A DNA stretch of 9,295 nucleotides from an uncultured Bacteroidales bacterium. GTDB taxonomy: Bacteria; Bacteroidota; Bacteroidia; Bacteroidales; Paludibacteraceae. How positions within the stretch are numbered: the first letter of the stretch is position 1; each line of letters starts with the position of its first letter. Positions 1 through 6,283 of the stretch are shown here, piece by piece. The stretch spans positions 1 through 9,295 of the forward strand of contig CAMJFV010000061.1 of NCBI GenBank assembly GCA_946405045.1, read 5' to 3'. Both the position numbers and the translations under genes were made by a program. Under the pieces are notes generated by a model. That model saw only the letters and a program-made list of their open reading frames with translations. It was not told where the DNA came from and ran no database searches.

Positions 1-1830
1 TTTTTATTTATTATGTTCTGTGGGAGGTGCCCTGTCATTATGTTGAATGGATCTCATGGTATCGCTCTTGGTATGTCTTCTGATGTACTTCCATACAACT
101 TGAACGAAGTTGCGGACGCAACAGTAAAGCTGTTGAAGAATCCGAAAGCTGATGTGCATCTGATTCCTGATTCACCGACAGGATGTGATGTCATTAAGCG
201 TGATAATCAGACATTTGTGTTCCAATCTTCATATGAGATTGACACAGTGAACTATGTCATCGTGATTAAGAATACACCGGTTGGTGAGTATATCACGGAC
301 ATTCACAAAAAGCTTTGTACAATTCAGGATGGTCCTAACCCGATCAAAGAGTTGCTGTCTGCAGACAATGAAACCAATAAGCAGCTTCTGAAAGATGGAA
401 AGATCCGGTATGTGTTAAGATGCAAACCTTGCAATCTGTATCAGGTGTTGGATACGTTGTTCAAACGTGTACCTGGATTCCGTATAACAGTATCAACGAA
501 GAATGCATCTGTGATTGATGCACAACTTCGGACGCAGTACTATAATGAGCGTCAGATCTTATTGGCATGGATCCAGAATCGACTTAGTGAAAAGAGAGCA
601 TGGTTTTTGCGTCAACTCGTTGAGAAGACAACCAAGAAGAACATGCTGCTTGGAAAGAAATTCATGCTATCACCTGAGAATCTGAATAAGACGGTCAAGA
701 TATTCAGATCATGTGAACATGAAGATGAAATCATTCAAGCGCTGGTCGATGCATATAAGGGCAAAGTCACAACATCACAAGCAAACTATATCTCTGACAC
801 AAAGCTTTCAAAGTTGACACATGGTGAGTATCTGAAGACAATCGAAGAAATTGAAAGCCTGAGTGTCTCAATTGATGAGTTGCATGATATTGTGTCTTCA
901 CCTGAGAAGATCCGTGATAAGATCATCGAAGAGATTTTGAAGATCCGTAAAGATTATGGTCAACCTCGGAGAAGTAAGGTTTTGAACAATAGTCTTGGTG
1001 AGGCTGTGAATATCGGCATTTGTCAGATATTAACAAACGGATCGATTCTGTTCTCCGAGACGGAAAATCCGGAACACTTTTCATCAGATGTATACCCGAT
1101 ATCTGGTGAAGAAGTTTGTTTGATCGACGAGCATGGACGATTCTTGTGGGTGAATACACACAAGGTTCCGCATGATAAACCAATGACATTGACATCGATT
1201 GGTAAACAGCAAATGGGTAATTGCATTGGTGTTGTGTCAAACCGGGAACATCAAATCGTGATGCTCACAAACAAGGGTCGTATCAAGTATATGCCAGTCG
1301 ACCATATTCCATCGAATGCATCCAGAAAGTCATTGATACCAATCGATACTGATGAACATCTGGTGACAGTATTGGAAGTATCTGATAATTCGGAAGATCT
1401 GTTGATGTATACGAAAGATGGTCTTGGAAAGCGATTCTCTATCACAGACCTGAATCTGGTTATGTCTCCTGATGCACAAGGACAGTTCATCGTTAAGGAT
1501 TGTCAAGCTTGTGGAATCTTCACAGTAAACTCGAAAAAGCCGCTGATTTTCTATGTTACACGGCTTGGAAGAGTTCGTGTCAATCAATCGAAGTTCCTGG
1601 TCACTGGTAAGAAGTTTGGTGGATTGAAACCGATCATCAAACTGTCGCCGCAGGATGATCTTGTTGCAGTATTCTGTGTTGATAAGAATCAAGCTGTAAC
1701 ATTATATCATGCTGATGGACGTGTATCAACTGTGAATGTCGATTCATTGACTCCAACCACGATGGCTACACCACCAATGAAACCGAAACATGTTCCTGCA
1801 ATTAAATTGATTCGAGCAACTGTTTCATGA
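1..1830 (+). CDS. Type IIA DNA topoisomerase subunit A (GyrA/ParC-like), 5' end missing
   Basis: This is the DNA breakage-reunion subunit of a type II topoisomerase; with an ATPase subunit it would pass one DNA duplex through another. The frame is open to the left edge; the first in-window ATG is at 13. Homology is recognisable from PVIMLNGSHGIALGM (about nt 31-75), which matches the LPN(I/L)LLNG-GIAVGM segment just after the catalytic tyrosine of GyrA/ParC. The winged-helix part with that tyrosine is therefore not in the window. Numbering from the ATG at 13, residues up to about 320 cover the rest of the cleavage core and the coiled-coil arm. About 325-600 form a C-terminal beta-pinwheel with repeated blades (NKGRIKYMP, KDGLGKRFS, RLGRVRVN). 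No canonical GyrA box (QRRGGKG) is present; the nearest match is KKFGGLK near residue 540. This favours topo IV-like activity over supercoiling, but the subtype is unproven. The stop overlaps the ATGA upstream of the next gene. Phage-encoded topoisomerases of this class are known, for example T4 gp52. Confidence 0.9.
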   Translation, partial: FLFIMFCGRCPVIMLNGSHGIALGMSSDVLPYNLNEVADATVKLLKNPKADVHLIPDSPTGCDVIKRDNQTFVFQSSYEIDTVNYVIVIKNTPVGEYITDIHKKLCTIQDGPNPIKELLSADNETNKQLLKDGKIRYVLRCKPCNLYQVLDTLFKRVPGFRITVSTKNASVIDAQLRTQYYNERQILLAWIQNRLSEKRAWFLRQLVEKTTKKNMLLGKKFMLSPENLNKTVKIFRSCEHEDEIIQALVDAYKGKVTTSQANYISDTKLSKLTHGEYLKTIEEIESLSVSIDELHDIVSSPEKIRDKIIEEILKIRKDYGQPRRSKVLNNSLGEAVNIGICQILTNGSILFSETENPEHFSSDVYPISGEEVCLIDEHGRFLWVNTHKVPHDKPMTLTSIGKQQMGNCIGVVSNREHQIVMLTNKGRIKYMPVDHIPSNASRKSLIPIDTDEHLVTVLEVSDNSEDLLMYTKDGLGKRFSITDLNLVMSPDAQGQFIVKDCQACGIFTVNSKKPLIFYVTRLGRVRVNQSKFLVTGKKFGGLKPIIKLSPQDDLVAVFCVDKNQAVTLYHADGRVSTVNVDSLTPTTMATPPMKPKHVPAIKLIRATVS

Positions 1831-1850
1831 TTGGAGAAAGGATGTTCAAA

Positions 1851-2060
1851 ATGTTCAAGCTCAGGAAGATCATCAAACCGGATAAAATCCGAACGAATGA
1901 AAATGGGAAGGAAGTCCTCACAAAAACTGAGGACTTCCAACTTTATGCAATTCGGAATAATGATGATGAGATTCTCGGTACCATATTATTGACAGAAGCG
2001 CAGGTACAAATCCTAAATGGTTCTGTCAATAAGGCAGGTATCAAATTTACGAAACAATGA
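1851..2060 (+). CDS. Small hypothetical protein between topoisomerase and helicase
   Basis: This 69-residue protein is not recognised. It starts with a basic stretch (MFKLRKIIKPDKIR) and then has a mixed, soluble-looking sequence with no membrane segment; it ends in KAGIKFTKQ. Three in-frame ATGs (1827, 1842, 1851) could serve. I prefer 1851 because AAAGGA at 1837-1842 stands 8 bases ahead, and because the leader closely resembles that of the gene at 5629. The ATG at 1842, with GGAG at 1833-1836, is also possible and would add three residues. The gene is co-directional with its neighbours: it begins about 20 bases after the topoisomerase stop, and its TGA touches the helicase ribosome binding site, so it is surely in the same transcript. 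A perfect 11-bp hairpin lies inside the coding sequence. Function unknown. Confidence 0.75.
   Translation: MFKLRKIIKPDKIRTNENGKEVLTKTEDFQLYAIRNNDDEILGTILLTEAQVQILNGSVNKAGIKFTKQ
1910..1938 (+). repeat. Perfect 11-bp hairpin inside a small gene
   Basis: GGAAGTCCTCA (1910-1920) and TGAGGACTTCC (1928-1938) are perfect reverse complements around the 7-base loop CAAAAAC. The hairpin lies in the middle of the small gene at 1851-2060 and encodes part of it in frame. The bases after it are not a T-tract, so a classic terminator is unlikely. A translational or RNA-processing role between topoisomerase and helicase is possible but is inference. Confidence 0.7.
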
Positions 2061-2066
2061 GGTGAT
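2060..2066 (+). promoter_or_regulatory. Ribosome binding site that fixes a TTG start for the helicase
   Basis: AGGTGAT (GAGGTGAT with the preceding G) matches the end of 16S rRNA and lies directly upstream of the TTG at 2070. It overlaps the stop codon of the preceding gene. No ATG in the helicase frame has a comparable site nearby; the next in-frame ATG is about 45 codons further in. Confidence 0.7.
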
Positions 2067-2069
2067 AAT

Positions 2070-4679
2070 TTGTTTCAAGTAACAATTCGAGCCACAAGCA
2101 TTATTGTTACACCCGGACAAGAAGCATTAACACCGTTAGCACCATTATTGCAACTGCATGAATATGAAGATGAGTTTCAAGAAGAAGTCAAAGTGCTTGG
2201 ATATATGTATGATGAACAGCATGACCGTATCTTTCTCCATAAAGGAATTGACATCAATTATCTCAGACGATTGCTTGGTGAATGTGAAATCAAATATGAT
2301 AAGTATCATCCGTACAAGGAAATGAACTTTGAGTTTGAAGAAATATTCCCACCAAAGAATGATGATCAACGAGACTGTATTGACTTCATTGCTGGTGAGA
2401 ACGCACATGCACAAAACATCAATGACCCTCAGATATTCCTGGTTAAAGAACCTGGATTCGGAAAGATGGAACCATATTCTCGCAAAATACCGACCCCGAC
2501 AAAAGAAGGTTTCACGTACATGGGAAACTTGAAGATTGGAGATTTTGTGTTTGACGAGAATGGTAAACCTACAAAAGTAATTGGTATATATGATCACGGT
2601 GTGCAAAAAGTTTATGAAATAACATTTGCAGATGGTCGCATTGCGTTGTGTGGTGGAGATCATTTATGGAAGATATTTCACAAAGCAAAGGATAATCCAA
2701 TTGTCGTGAGCACGTATATGTTGAAAGACATATATCGGACTTTATCGACAGCACCATCCAGACTCAATTCAAATCGTGATAAATACCAATACAACTGTGC
2801 AATTCCGACATGTAAACCATTGGAGTATCCACATGTCGATACACCAGTTGATCCATGGGTGTTCGGTTGTTTTATAGGAAACGGCTGTTGTCGTGAATTG
2901 GCTCTGACAATATCATCCGCAGATGATGAGGTTCCAAAAAAGATAGCAAAGATATACGGGTTTACATACAAACGAAATTCCGAGTTAAACTATTCATACA
3001 CATTTTATCATGAAAATGGAAAGCGTGTATCAACATCAGGTTTCTTCAATTCTGTTTCTGAGATATTGAATAAGTATTCTTATGAGAAAACTATACCTGA
3101 TGTGTTCATGTACAATGACATTGATACACGATTGCGGTTACTTCAAGGATTGATGGATACTGATGGTAGCATATCGTTCTCTGAAGGACGATATCATGTG
3201 ACGTATTCTTCGACATCACTGAAATTACTGGAACAAATCCAATGGATAGTATACTCACTCGGATGGAGTGCGACAATCGTGGCTGACAAACGTAAAGCAA
3301 AATATTCATCTGGATTTTGCGGAACGCTTATATTCAGAATACCAAACCGTGATAAACATAAGCTGTTCACATATAAACCCAAGTTATCTATTGCGAAACG
3401 AGCCATTTTACAACATCAGCATGACTTTTATTCAACACTTCTAATCAAAAACATTAGAGTGTCACATATGGAAGAATGCAGATGTATAATGGTAGATAAT
3501 CCCTCGCATCTATATCTGACAGAAAATTGTATTGTAACACATAATACGTTCTGTACTGGTTATGGTATTGGCGTGTACGGATCCAAAGCATTGATCATCA
3601 TGCACCAAGACACACTGCGATCACAATGGCGAGATTCTCTGTATAATATGAATGGATATACATCACATGATGTGTACGAGCTCACATCATCTGCAGAGCT
3701 TGAACAGATCGCGAACGGCGATTTGAAACTCGACTATGATGTGTATCTGATGACGCATGCAACATTCCTTGCCGCATGTAACCGCATTCGTGATACAGAA
3801 AAGATTGGTGTGATCTCCCGGAATCTAGCAATCGGAATCAAAGTCATTGATGAAGCTCATCTTCATTTCAGAAACACGTTAATGATCGACTTCTTGTTTA
3901 ATGTACGACGCAATCTGTATCTCACTGCAACAGACGGACGTTCATCCAAAGATGAAAATGCTATCTTCAGACACGTGTTTTCCAACACGACATTCTATCG
4001 AAAGCAAACTGTTGCAGATGATAAACATCCTGCCAAATGGGTTGAGTATGTTACAGTGAATATCAACACACATCTCAATCCAAATATATACCGATATCGT
4101 GTTAACGGTGGCCGCGGAATGTCCGGTGTCACATATGGCAAATGGGTCATTACACCAGATAAACGACATAGACACTTCAAAGTCTGTCGTGATCTTTTGA
4201 AAGAGATCTATGCAAACGTTGGTACAGCAAAAGTGATCATCTTCCTACCATTGATTGAACTTTGTACGGAGTGTGCGTATTTTCTATCAATGGAGTTGGA
4301 TAATGATCCAAAGTTTGATTACTCATTATCGATTAAAACAATAAACTCGCATAACACAAAATCCGAGAATGAGTACAACAAACGTGCTGACGTAATTGTG
4401 ACAACGATTCAATCGATTGGTACAGGTCAAGACATCAAAGGTATAACCGACATCATATGTTGTTCCCCGTTTGTATCAAAGATCACTTCCAAACAGGTAT
4501 TTGGTCGTATTCGTTATATCAACAAACCATGTCATTACTATGACATTGTCGATCAATCTGTACCGGCTGATGTATATTGGTGGAAATCCAGAGCGAGGAC
4601 ACTAAAATCATTGGCTGTAAAATATATGAATATCTCATGGGAGGAAGACATCAATGATTCCAGCAAAGCTAACACGTAA
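2070..4679 (+). CDS. Superfamily 2 DNA helicase interrupted by an intein
   Basis: The 869-residue precursor encodes an ATP-dependent SF2 helicase of the DEAD/DEAH type, as found in phage replication and recombination (compare UvsW-like enzymes). Residues 133-492 are an intein; removing them leaves a 509-residue helicase. The P-loop reads GFGK (129-132), then after the intein T493-F, giving GFGKTF once spliced. A Q-like motif, QRDCIDFI, lies ahead of it. Downstream are IIMHQDTLRSQW (motif Ia region), DEAH at 594-597 (motif II), TAT at 619-621 (motif III), GTGQDIKG (motif V) and QVFGRIRY at 809-816 (motif VI, with the arginine finger). All core motifs are intact, so activity should depend on splicing. 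The start is TTG, supported by AGGTGAT just upstream. The gene abuts the small gene before it, and its last 26 bases overlap the start of the membrane-protein gene. The exact cellular role (branch migration, replication or transcription) cannot be told from sequence. Confidence 0.9.
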   Translation: MFQVTIRATSIIVTPGQEALTPLAPLLQLHEYEDEFQEEVKVLGYMYDEQHDRIFLHKGIDINYLRRLLGECEIKYDKYHPYKEMNFEFEEIFPPKNDDQRDCIDFIAGENAHAQNINDPQIFLVKEPGFGKMEPYSRKIPTPTKEGFTYMGNLKIGDFVFDENGKPTKVIGIYDHGVQKVYEITFADGRIALCGGDHLWKIFHKAKDNPIVVSTYMLKDIYRTLSTAPSRLNSNRDKYQYNCAIPTCKPLEYPHVDTPVDPWVFGCFIGNGCCRELALTISSADDEVPKKIAKIYGFTYKRNSELNYSYTFYHENGKRVSTSGFFNSVSEILNKYSYEKTIPDVFMYNDIDTRLRLLQGLMDTDGSISFSEGRYHVTYSSTSLKLLEQIQWIVYSLGWSATIVADKRKAKYSSGFCGTLIFRIPNRDKHKLFTYKPKLSIAKRAILQHQHDFYSTLLIKNIRVSHMEECRCIMVDNPSHLYLTENCIVTHNTFCTGYGIGVYGSKALIIMHQDTLRSQWRDSLYNMNGYTSHDVYELTSSAELEQIANGDLKLDYDVYLMTHATFLAACNRIRDTEKIGVISRNLAIGIKVIDEAHLHFRNTLMIDFLFNVRRNLYLTATDGRSSKDENAIFRHVFSNTTFYRKQTVADDKHPAKWVEYVTVNINTHLNPNIYRYRVNGGRGMSGVTYGKWVITPDKRHRHFKVCRDLLKEIYANVGTAKVIIFLPLIELCTECAYFLSMELDNDPKFDYSLSIKTINSHNTKSENEYNKRADVIVTTIQSIGTGQDIKGITDIICCSPFVSKITSKQVFGRIRYINKPCHYYDIVDQSVPADVYWWKSRARTLKSLAVKYMNISWEEDINDSSKANT
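2466..3545 (+). mobile_element. Class 3-type intein with LAGLIDADG homing endonuclease, in the helicase P-loop
   Basis: This 360-residue intein (helicase residues 133-492) lies between K132 and T493 of the P-loop. N-terminal splicing block: position 1 is Met133, followed at the usual spacing by IPTPTKEGF and GNLKIGDFVFDENGKPTKV, typical of DnaB-like inteins. Block B has H198-L-W200; block F has C472 in RCIMVDNPSHLYL; the end is V-T490-H491-N492, with Thr as the +1 residue. Trp200, Cys472 and Thr490 form the WCT set that defines class 3 inteins, which use the block F Cys instead of a residue-1 nucleophile. Between the splicing halves is a two-motif LAGLIDADG endonuclease. The first motif is FGCFIGNGC (265-273), with Asn271 where the catalytic Asp is expected. 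The second is LLQGLMDTDGS (357-367), intact with Asp365. Splicing residues look complete, while homing activity may be impaired. ATA codons are strongly enriched compared with the host gene, which suggests separate ancestry. Confidence 0.93.
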
Positions 4680-5013
4680 TCTGATCAAATCGTTCAGGAG
4701 ACTTCTGTTCACGAGTGTTATGAACGAATTAATGATCGCGGTAATCATCCGAAACATCTATAAGCATAACGACAATACTGTTCTCGTTGCTGTGGGCTGT
4801 GTCTTGCTGGGTGTTGTGTTTGTCATAACCATAGTCCCATGGCTCCGTTACATCAATACGGTTGAGAGAGTCTTGAATGACAAAATCTCTGAAGAGACAT
4901 ACGAGATGGTGACACTACTGCGTGACAACCAGATCTTCGAGAATACGGAGATTGATTGGAAAAAGGTTTCTGAAGCTGCAATGAAACTTGAAGCAAAACA
5001 TGAGGGATCATGA
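4654..5013 (+). CDS. Small membrane protein of unknown function
   Basis: This 119-residue protein is not recognised. It has a basic N-terminus (LTRNLIKSFRR), a moderately hydrophobic stretch at about 17-35, and a clear transmembrane segment at 42-62 (TVLVAVGCVLLGVVFVITIVP). A soluble, charged C-terminal half of about 55 residues follows (ERVLNDKISEETYEMVTLLRD, then DWKKVSEAAMKLEAK), probably helical. One or two membrane passes are possible. GGGAGGA at 4639-4645 sits 8 bases before the ATG, which lies inside the end of the helicase gene, so the two are translationally linked. The stop codon is part of a 14-bp inverted repeat that would form the transcript end. Confidence 0.75.
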   Translation: MIPAKLTRNLIKSFRRLLFTSVMNELMIAVIIRNIYKHNDNTVLVAVGCVLLGVVFVITIVPWLRYINTVERVLNDKISEETYEMVTLLRDNQIFENTEIDWKKVSEAAMKLEAKHEGS

Positions 5014-5040
5014 TTGGAGGGGCATTGCCCCTCCAATCAT
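5010..5040. terminator. Hairpin between convergent genes, likely bidirectional terminator
   Basis: ATGATTGGAGGGGC (5010-5023) and GCCCCTCCAATCAT (5027-5040) are perfect 14-bp reverse complements around ATT. The left arm includes the TGA stop of the rightward membrane-protein gene, and the leftward gene stops 5 bases beyond the right arm. There is no strong T-tract on either side, so intrinsic termination is inferred from position and stem strength. Confidence 0.7.
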
Positions 5041-5044
5041 ATAC

Positions 5045-5488
5045 TCATACATTTGTTGACGGGTCATCATCGTCATCTTCATCAAATACATCCGGTGGCG
5101 GCATATGCTCCTGGAACACAATATCAGGATCGTATTCTTTTAAACGCTCTTCAAGCCATGTTTGATACTTATGGTTATCAACAACAATCCAGTTCATTAA
5201 AGTCATCAGTTTTTTGTTGAGACTATCAACTTTGCGCTGTAGACGTTTATTTGATTCACGCAGTTCTTCCATATCAGACTTATACATCTCCTGCAGGTGT
5301 ATCAGCTGATTTGTTACATATGTCATTTCTTCCTGTTGATTGTGAATTATGGTGGTTTGATTTGCAGCATCGATTGTTTCAGCTTCAGCTTTAAATTTCC
5401 TTCGTTGGAAGATCGTAACAAGCAAAGTTGAAATACCAGTGGCTCCACCTAAACCACCGATAATCGCAAGAATGGTTCCGGTTTCCAT
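5045..5488 (-). CDS. Membrane-anchored coiled-coil protein with acidic tail
   Basis: The product has 147 residues. An N-terminal hydrophobic, glycine-rich segment (about 4-27, GTILAIIGGLGGATGIST and onward) is followed by a basic stop-transfer QRRKFK. A long charged helix of about residues 33-100 comes next, rich in heptad-like Glu, Gln, Lys and Leu (EEMTYVTNQLIHLQEMYKSDMEELRESNKRLQRKVDSLNKK is its core, in part). The C-terminus is strongly acidic (DVFDEDDDDD). This would place a coiled coil on one side of the cytoplasmic membrane. Similar architectures are often found next to holins and endolysins in phages, so a lysis role is plausible, but I recognise no family. GAGGTT precedes the ATG at spacing of about 8. 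It is transcribed opposite to its neighbours, from the divergent region at 5489-5628. Confidence 0.75.
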   Translation of the reverse strand: METGTILAIIGGLGGATGISTLLVTIFQRRKFKAEAETIDAANQTTIIHNQQEEMTYVTNQLIHLQEMYKSDMEELRESNKRLQRKVDSLNKKLMTLMNWIVVDNHKYQTWLEERLKEYDPDIVFQEHMPPPDVFDEDDDDDPSTNV

Positions 5489-5628
5489 ATGAATAACCTC
5501 ATTTCTGAATATAATTGGTCTGGTGATAGTGTCATCATTACAGATCAGTTTTAGATAAAATTCGACTGTTTGAAACAGTTAAATACATACACTCTGCATA
5601 AAATGCATGATGATTGGAGGATGTCAAA
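5489..5628. promoter_or_regulatory. Divergent intergenic region with small palindromes
   Basis: This 140-base region separates two divergently transcribed genes and should hold promoters for both. Visible elements are the inverted repeat ACTGTTT-G-AAACAGT (5565-5579), the smaller TGCAT-AAA-ATGCA (5595-5607), and AT-rich stretches that could be -10 elements (TAAAAT near 5556, TTATATT on the reverse strand near 5507). I cannot place a convincing -35/-10 pair. The palindrome could be an operator or a hairpin. Confidence 0.45.
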
Positions 5629-5865
5629 ATGAAAAAAGGTGTTAAGCTGATGGAAGTGTTAATCGAAAACGGTAAAGTCACCGGATTCGGTATCACAAAG
5701 AGTGGAGACGTTGTTGATTTCCCTTTAACACATTCACAACGAGCTGTATTCACAAAGTATTATAATACTCCGAAATTCCAGTCAATGGTTCAACGTGAAT
5801 TCGGTTCCAACATTCTCGCTGATGGTTTCTTTGTTACGAATAAAGACGCAATGAATAACAACTAA
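5629..5865 (+). CDS. Hypothetical 78-residue protein
   Basis: The product begins MKKGVKLMEVLIENGKVTGF and is predicted to be soluble, with an N-terminal beta-like part (VLIENGKVTGFGITKSGDVV) and a helical C-terminal part (SQRAVFTKYYNTPKF and on). I recognise no family. The ATG at 5629 is chosen because GGAGG (5616-5620) lies 8 bases upstream; an in-frame TTG at 5614 would overlap that site and is rejected. The gene stands alone on the + strand between two leftward genes, with a hairpin directly after its stop. Confidence 0.75.
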   Translation: MKKGVKLMEVLIENGKVTGFGITKSGDVVDFPLTHSQRAVFTKYYNTPKFQSMVQREFGSNILADGFFVTNKDAMNNN

Positions 5866-5873
5866 TCGAAGCA

Positions 5874-5894
5874 GAGGGGGCACGAAGCCCCCTC
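5874..5894. terminator. Hairpin between convergent genes, likely bidirectional terminator
   Basis: GAGGGGGC (5874-5881) and GCCCCCTC (5887-5894) pair perfectly around ACGAA. The hairpin lies 8 bases after the stop of the rightward 78-residue gene and 7 bases before the end of the leftward holin-like gene. A short A/T-rich run follows on the right side only. Confidence 0.75.
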
Positions 5895-5901
5895 AAACTT
5901 C

Positions 5902-6255
5902 TTATGCGTCTGATTCATCAGAATCGTCGTCTTCGGTCTCTTCATCATCATCAGGTTCATCATCTTCGGATGGATCGATGTCATCGTACTCTTTCTTAGA
6001 GAGTTGCTTATAAACTTGATGACAACCCGTTGATGCAGCACCTGCGGACAGACCGATGAAAATAGCCTCTACAAGATTATTTCCCATTGCAACATTTGGT
6101 GTGAAGTACCCCGCAATGCCAAGTGCGATACCATACACCAATGAGAAAATCGGGATCAAGCGATTAATCTTGTATCCAAATGTTTTCGCGATCATCTTTG
6201 TGACTTCGTTCAAAGCCGCGACGAACGCAGATATGGTTACGATTGAGAACTCCAT
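5902..6255 (-). CDS. Holin-like membrane protein with long acidic tail
   Basis: This 117-residue protein has three predicted membrane segments (about residues 4-21, 31-51 and 60-77). The pattern MEFSIVTISAFVAALNEVTK, a basic loop, IPIFSLVYGIALGIAG and LVEAIFIGLSAGAAS resembles A118-type phage holins, which form membrane lesions that release the endolysin. The last 28 residues are almost wholly acidic (DDIDPSEDDEPDDDEETEDD), longer than usual for such holins; many holins instead end with a basic tail. I chose the start at 6253-6255 because GGGAG lies just upstream and the holin-like sequence begins there; a start at 6312 would add 19 residues without support and cover the divergent control region. 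No endolysin is visible nearby, so the lysis assignment rests on sequence type alone. It is probably controlled by the inverted repeat at 6284-6327. Confidence 0.72.
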   Translation of the reverse strand: MEFSIVTISAFVAALNEVTKMIAKTFGYKINRLIPIFSLVYGIALGIAGYFTPNVAMGNNLVEAIFIGLSAGAASTGCHQVYKQLSKKEYDDIDPSEDDEPDDDEETEDDDSDESDA

Positions 6256-6283
6256 TTTATCAACTCCCTGTGTATATATGGTT

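Noticed and set aside
22..42. GGGAGGTG followed by ATG at 40 as the true start of the topoisomerase gene
   Set aside because: The GyrA/ParC similarity (PVI before MLNG) begins before this ATG and the frame is open to the edge, so a 5'-truncated gene is simpler; kept only as a possibility in the findings.
3441..3457. Small inverted repeat CTAAT-CAAAAAC-ATTAG inside the intein
   Set aside because: Only 5-6 bp, AT-rich and likely by chance, though its loop equals that of the 1910-1938 hairpin.
5014..5220. Rightward frame after the membrane-protein gene
   Set aside because: It starts inside the hairpin and lies antisense to the better supported leftward coiled-coil gene.
5045..5488. Inner-membrane spanin assignment for the membrane coiled-coil protein
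   Set aside because: The topology is compatible, but no partner lipoprotein gene is visible and the suspected host is Gram-positive.
5614..5628. TTG start giving five more residues for the 78-residue gene
   Set aside because: It overlaps the GGAGG that serves the ATG at 5629.
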